5,702 nucleotides of DNA from Propionibacteriaceae bacterium. GTDB lineage: Bacteria; Actinomycetota; Actinomycetes; Propionibacteriales; Propionibacteriaceae. Shown piece after piece: positions 5,115-5,702 of this stretch; position 1 is the stretch's first letter, and each line of letters opens with the position of its first letter. The DNA lies in NCBI GenBank assembly GCA_003451975.1, contig DMIX01000340.1:1-5702 (forward strand), written 5' to 3'. Both the position numbers and the translations under genes were made by a program. Under the pieces are notes generated by a model. That model was not told the origin of the DNA and ran no database searches. It was given only the letters and a program-made list of their open reading frames with translations.

Positions 5115-5702
5115 GTGAACTTCACGCAGCGCTACCGGGCAGTGAGCACCCGAGATGCCCGTTTCGATGGTGTCTTCACTCTTGCGGTGCGTACCACCGG
5201 CATCTACTGCCGTCCGTCCTGTCCGGCGCGCACCCCGAAACCAGAGAATGTGGAGTTCTTCGACACCGCCGCCGCAGCCCATGCCCACGGCTATCGTGCC
5301 TGCAAGCGGTGTCTTCCCGATGCCACGCCGGGCTCACCCCAGTGGAACCTCCGCAGCGACGTCGCTGCCCGCGCGATGCGACTGATCACCGATGGTGTGG
5401 TCGAGCGCGAGGGAGTCGCCGGGTTGGCTCAGCGGCTCGGCTACACCCCGCGGCACTTGGGCCGACTGCTCACCACTGAACTCGGTGCCGGAGGGTTGGC
5501 GCTGGCCCGGGCACACCGGGCACAGGTCGCCCGAGAACTACTGGTGAACACCGCGCTACCCCTCAGTGAGGTCGCGTTCGCTGCCGGGTTCGGCAGCATC
5601 CGGCAGTTCAACGACACCATGACCGCGATCTACTCCCTCACCCCGACCGCACTGCGCTCACTGGCTCTGCGTCGCGTCAACCAGACTCACGACACCGACA
5701 CC
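5115..5702 (+). CDS. Ada-type methylphosphotriester repair / AraC-HTH protein, probably fused to an AlkA glycosylase (partial, 3' end beyond window)
   Basis: A GTG at 5115 opens a frame of 196 codons that is still open at the right edge. Residues 1-80 are an Ada zinc domain: [20 protein letters not shown] (27-46) and [11 protein letters not shown] (59-69). Cysteines 32, 36, 63 and 66 correspond to the four zinc ligands of E. coli Ada; Cys32 is the counterpart of Cys38, the acceptor of methyl groups from DNA phosphotriesters. Residues about 85-185 form an AraC-type double [23 protein letters not shown] (101-120) and [20 protein letters not shown] (150-169), followed by LTPTALR. In E. coli Ada the methylated domain activates alkylation-repair genes. 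This order, with a linker starting at about 186, is typical of actinobacterial Ada-AlkA fusions (about 490 aa) whose C-terminus is a 3-methyladenine DNA glycosylase; that part is inferred, not seen. The start fits homologues (RYRAV near the N-terminus); the Shine-Dalgarno is poor. Confidence 0.9.
   Translation, partial: MNFTQRYRAVSTRDARFDGVFTLAVRTTGIYCRPSCPARTPKPENVEFFDTAAAAHAHGYRACKRCLPDATPGSPQWNLRSDVAARAMRLITDGVVEREGVAGLAQRLGYTPRHLGRLLTTELGAGGLALARAHRAQVARELLVNTALPLSEVAFAAGFGSIRQFNDTMTAIYSLTPTALRSLALRRVNQTHDTDT

Overview
The window looks like chromosomal DNA from a high-GC Gram-positive bacterium (Actinomycetota). The evidence is the GC-rich coding bias, frequent GTG starts (five of eight genes), the gene order rplU-rpmA-obg-proB, and L27 and Obg sequences of actinobacterial style. 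A Propionibacteriales-like source is possible, but I cannot fix the genus by eye.

The left two thirds is read from the minus strand. Going right to left: rplU (ribosomal protein L21) and rpmA (L27) form a tight pair, with a good promoter candidate upstream and a clear intrinsic terminator downstream. Next comes obg (GTPase in ribosome assembly and stress), which overlaps proB (glutamate 5-kinase, first step of proline synthesis) by 8 bp. proB in turn overlaps, by a GTGA, a PQ-loop/SWEET-like membrane protein that runs off the left edge. So there are two minus-strand units: rplU-rpmA, and obg-proB-membrane protein. The last gene sits where proA often follows proB in related genomes.

The right third is read from the plus strand. 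A LysE/RhtB-type exporter diverges from rplU. A 261-base stretch follows with no convincing gene (4641-4901). Its first ~160 bases show nothing recognisable; its last ~95 bases hold several short inverted repeats. Then comes a 49-codon ORF with a very strong ribosome binding site, predicted to encode a small membrane or secreted peptide. Sixty-three bases on is the start of an Ada-type DNA-alkylation repair protein: a zinc/methyl-acceptor domain plus an AraC-type HTH. It is cut by the right edge and probably continues into an AlkA-type glycosylase.

Most of the window is ordinary housekeeping. The parts worth a second look are the apparent 3-1-3 SWEET-like architecture of the left-edge gene, the small ORF placed before the Ada gene with its Shine-Dalgarno inside an inverted repeat, and a perfect inverted repeat just before the Ada start codon. 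I see no CRISPR array, tRNA, rRNA or insertion sequence, and no strong sign of a wholly new system.
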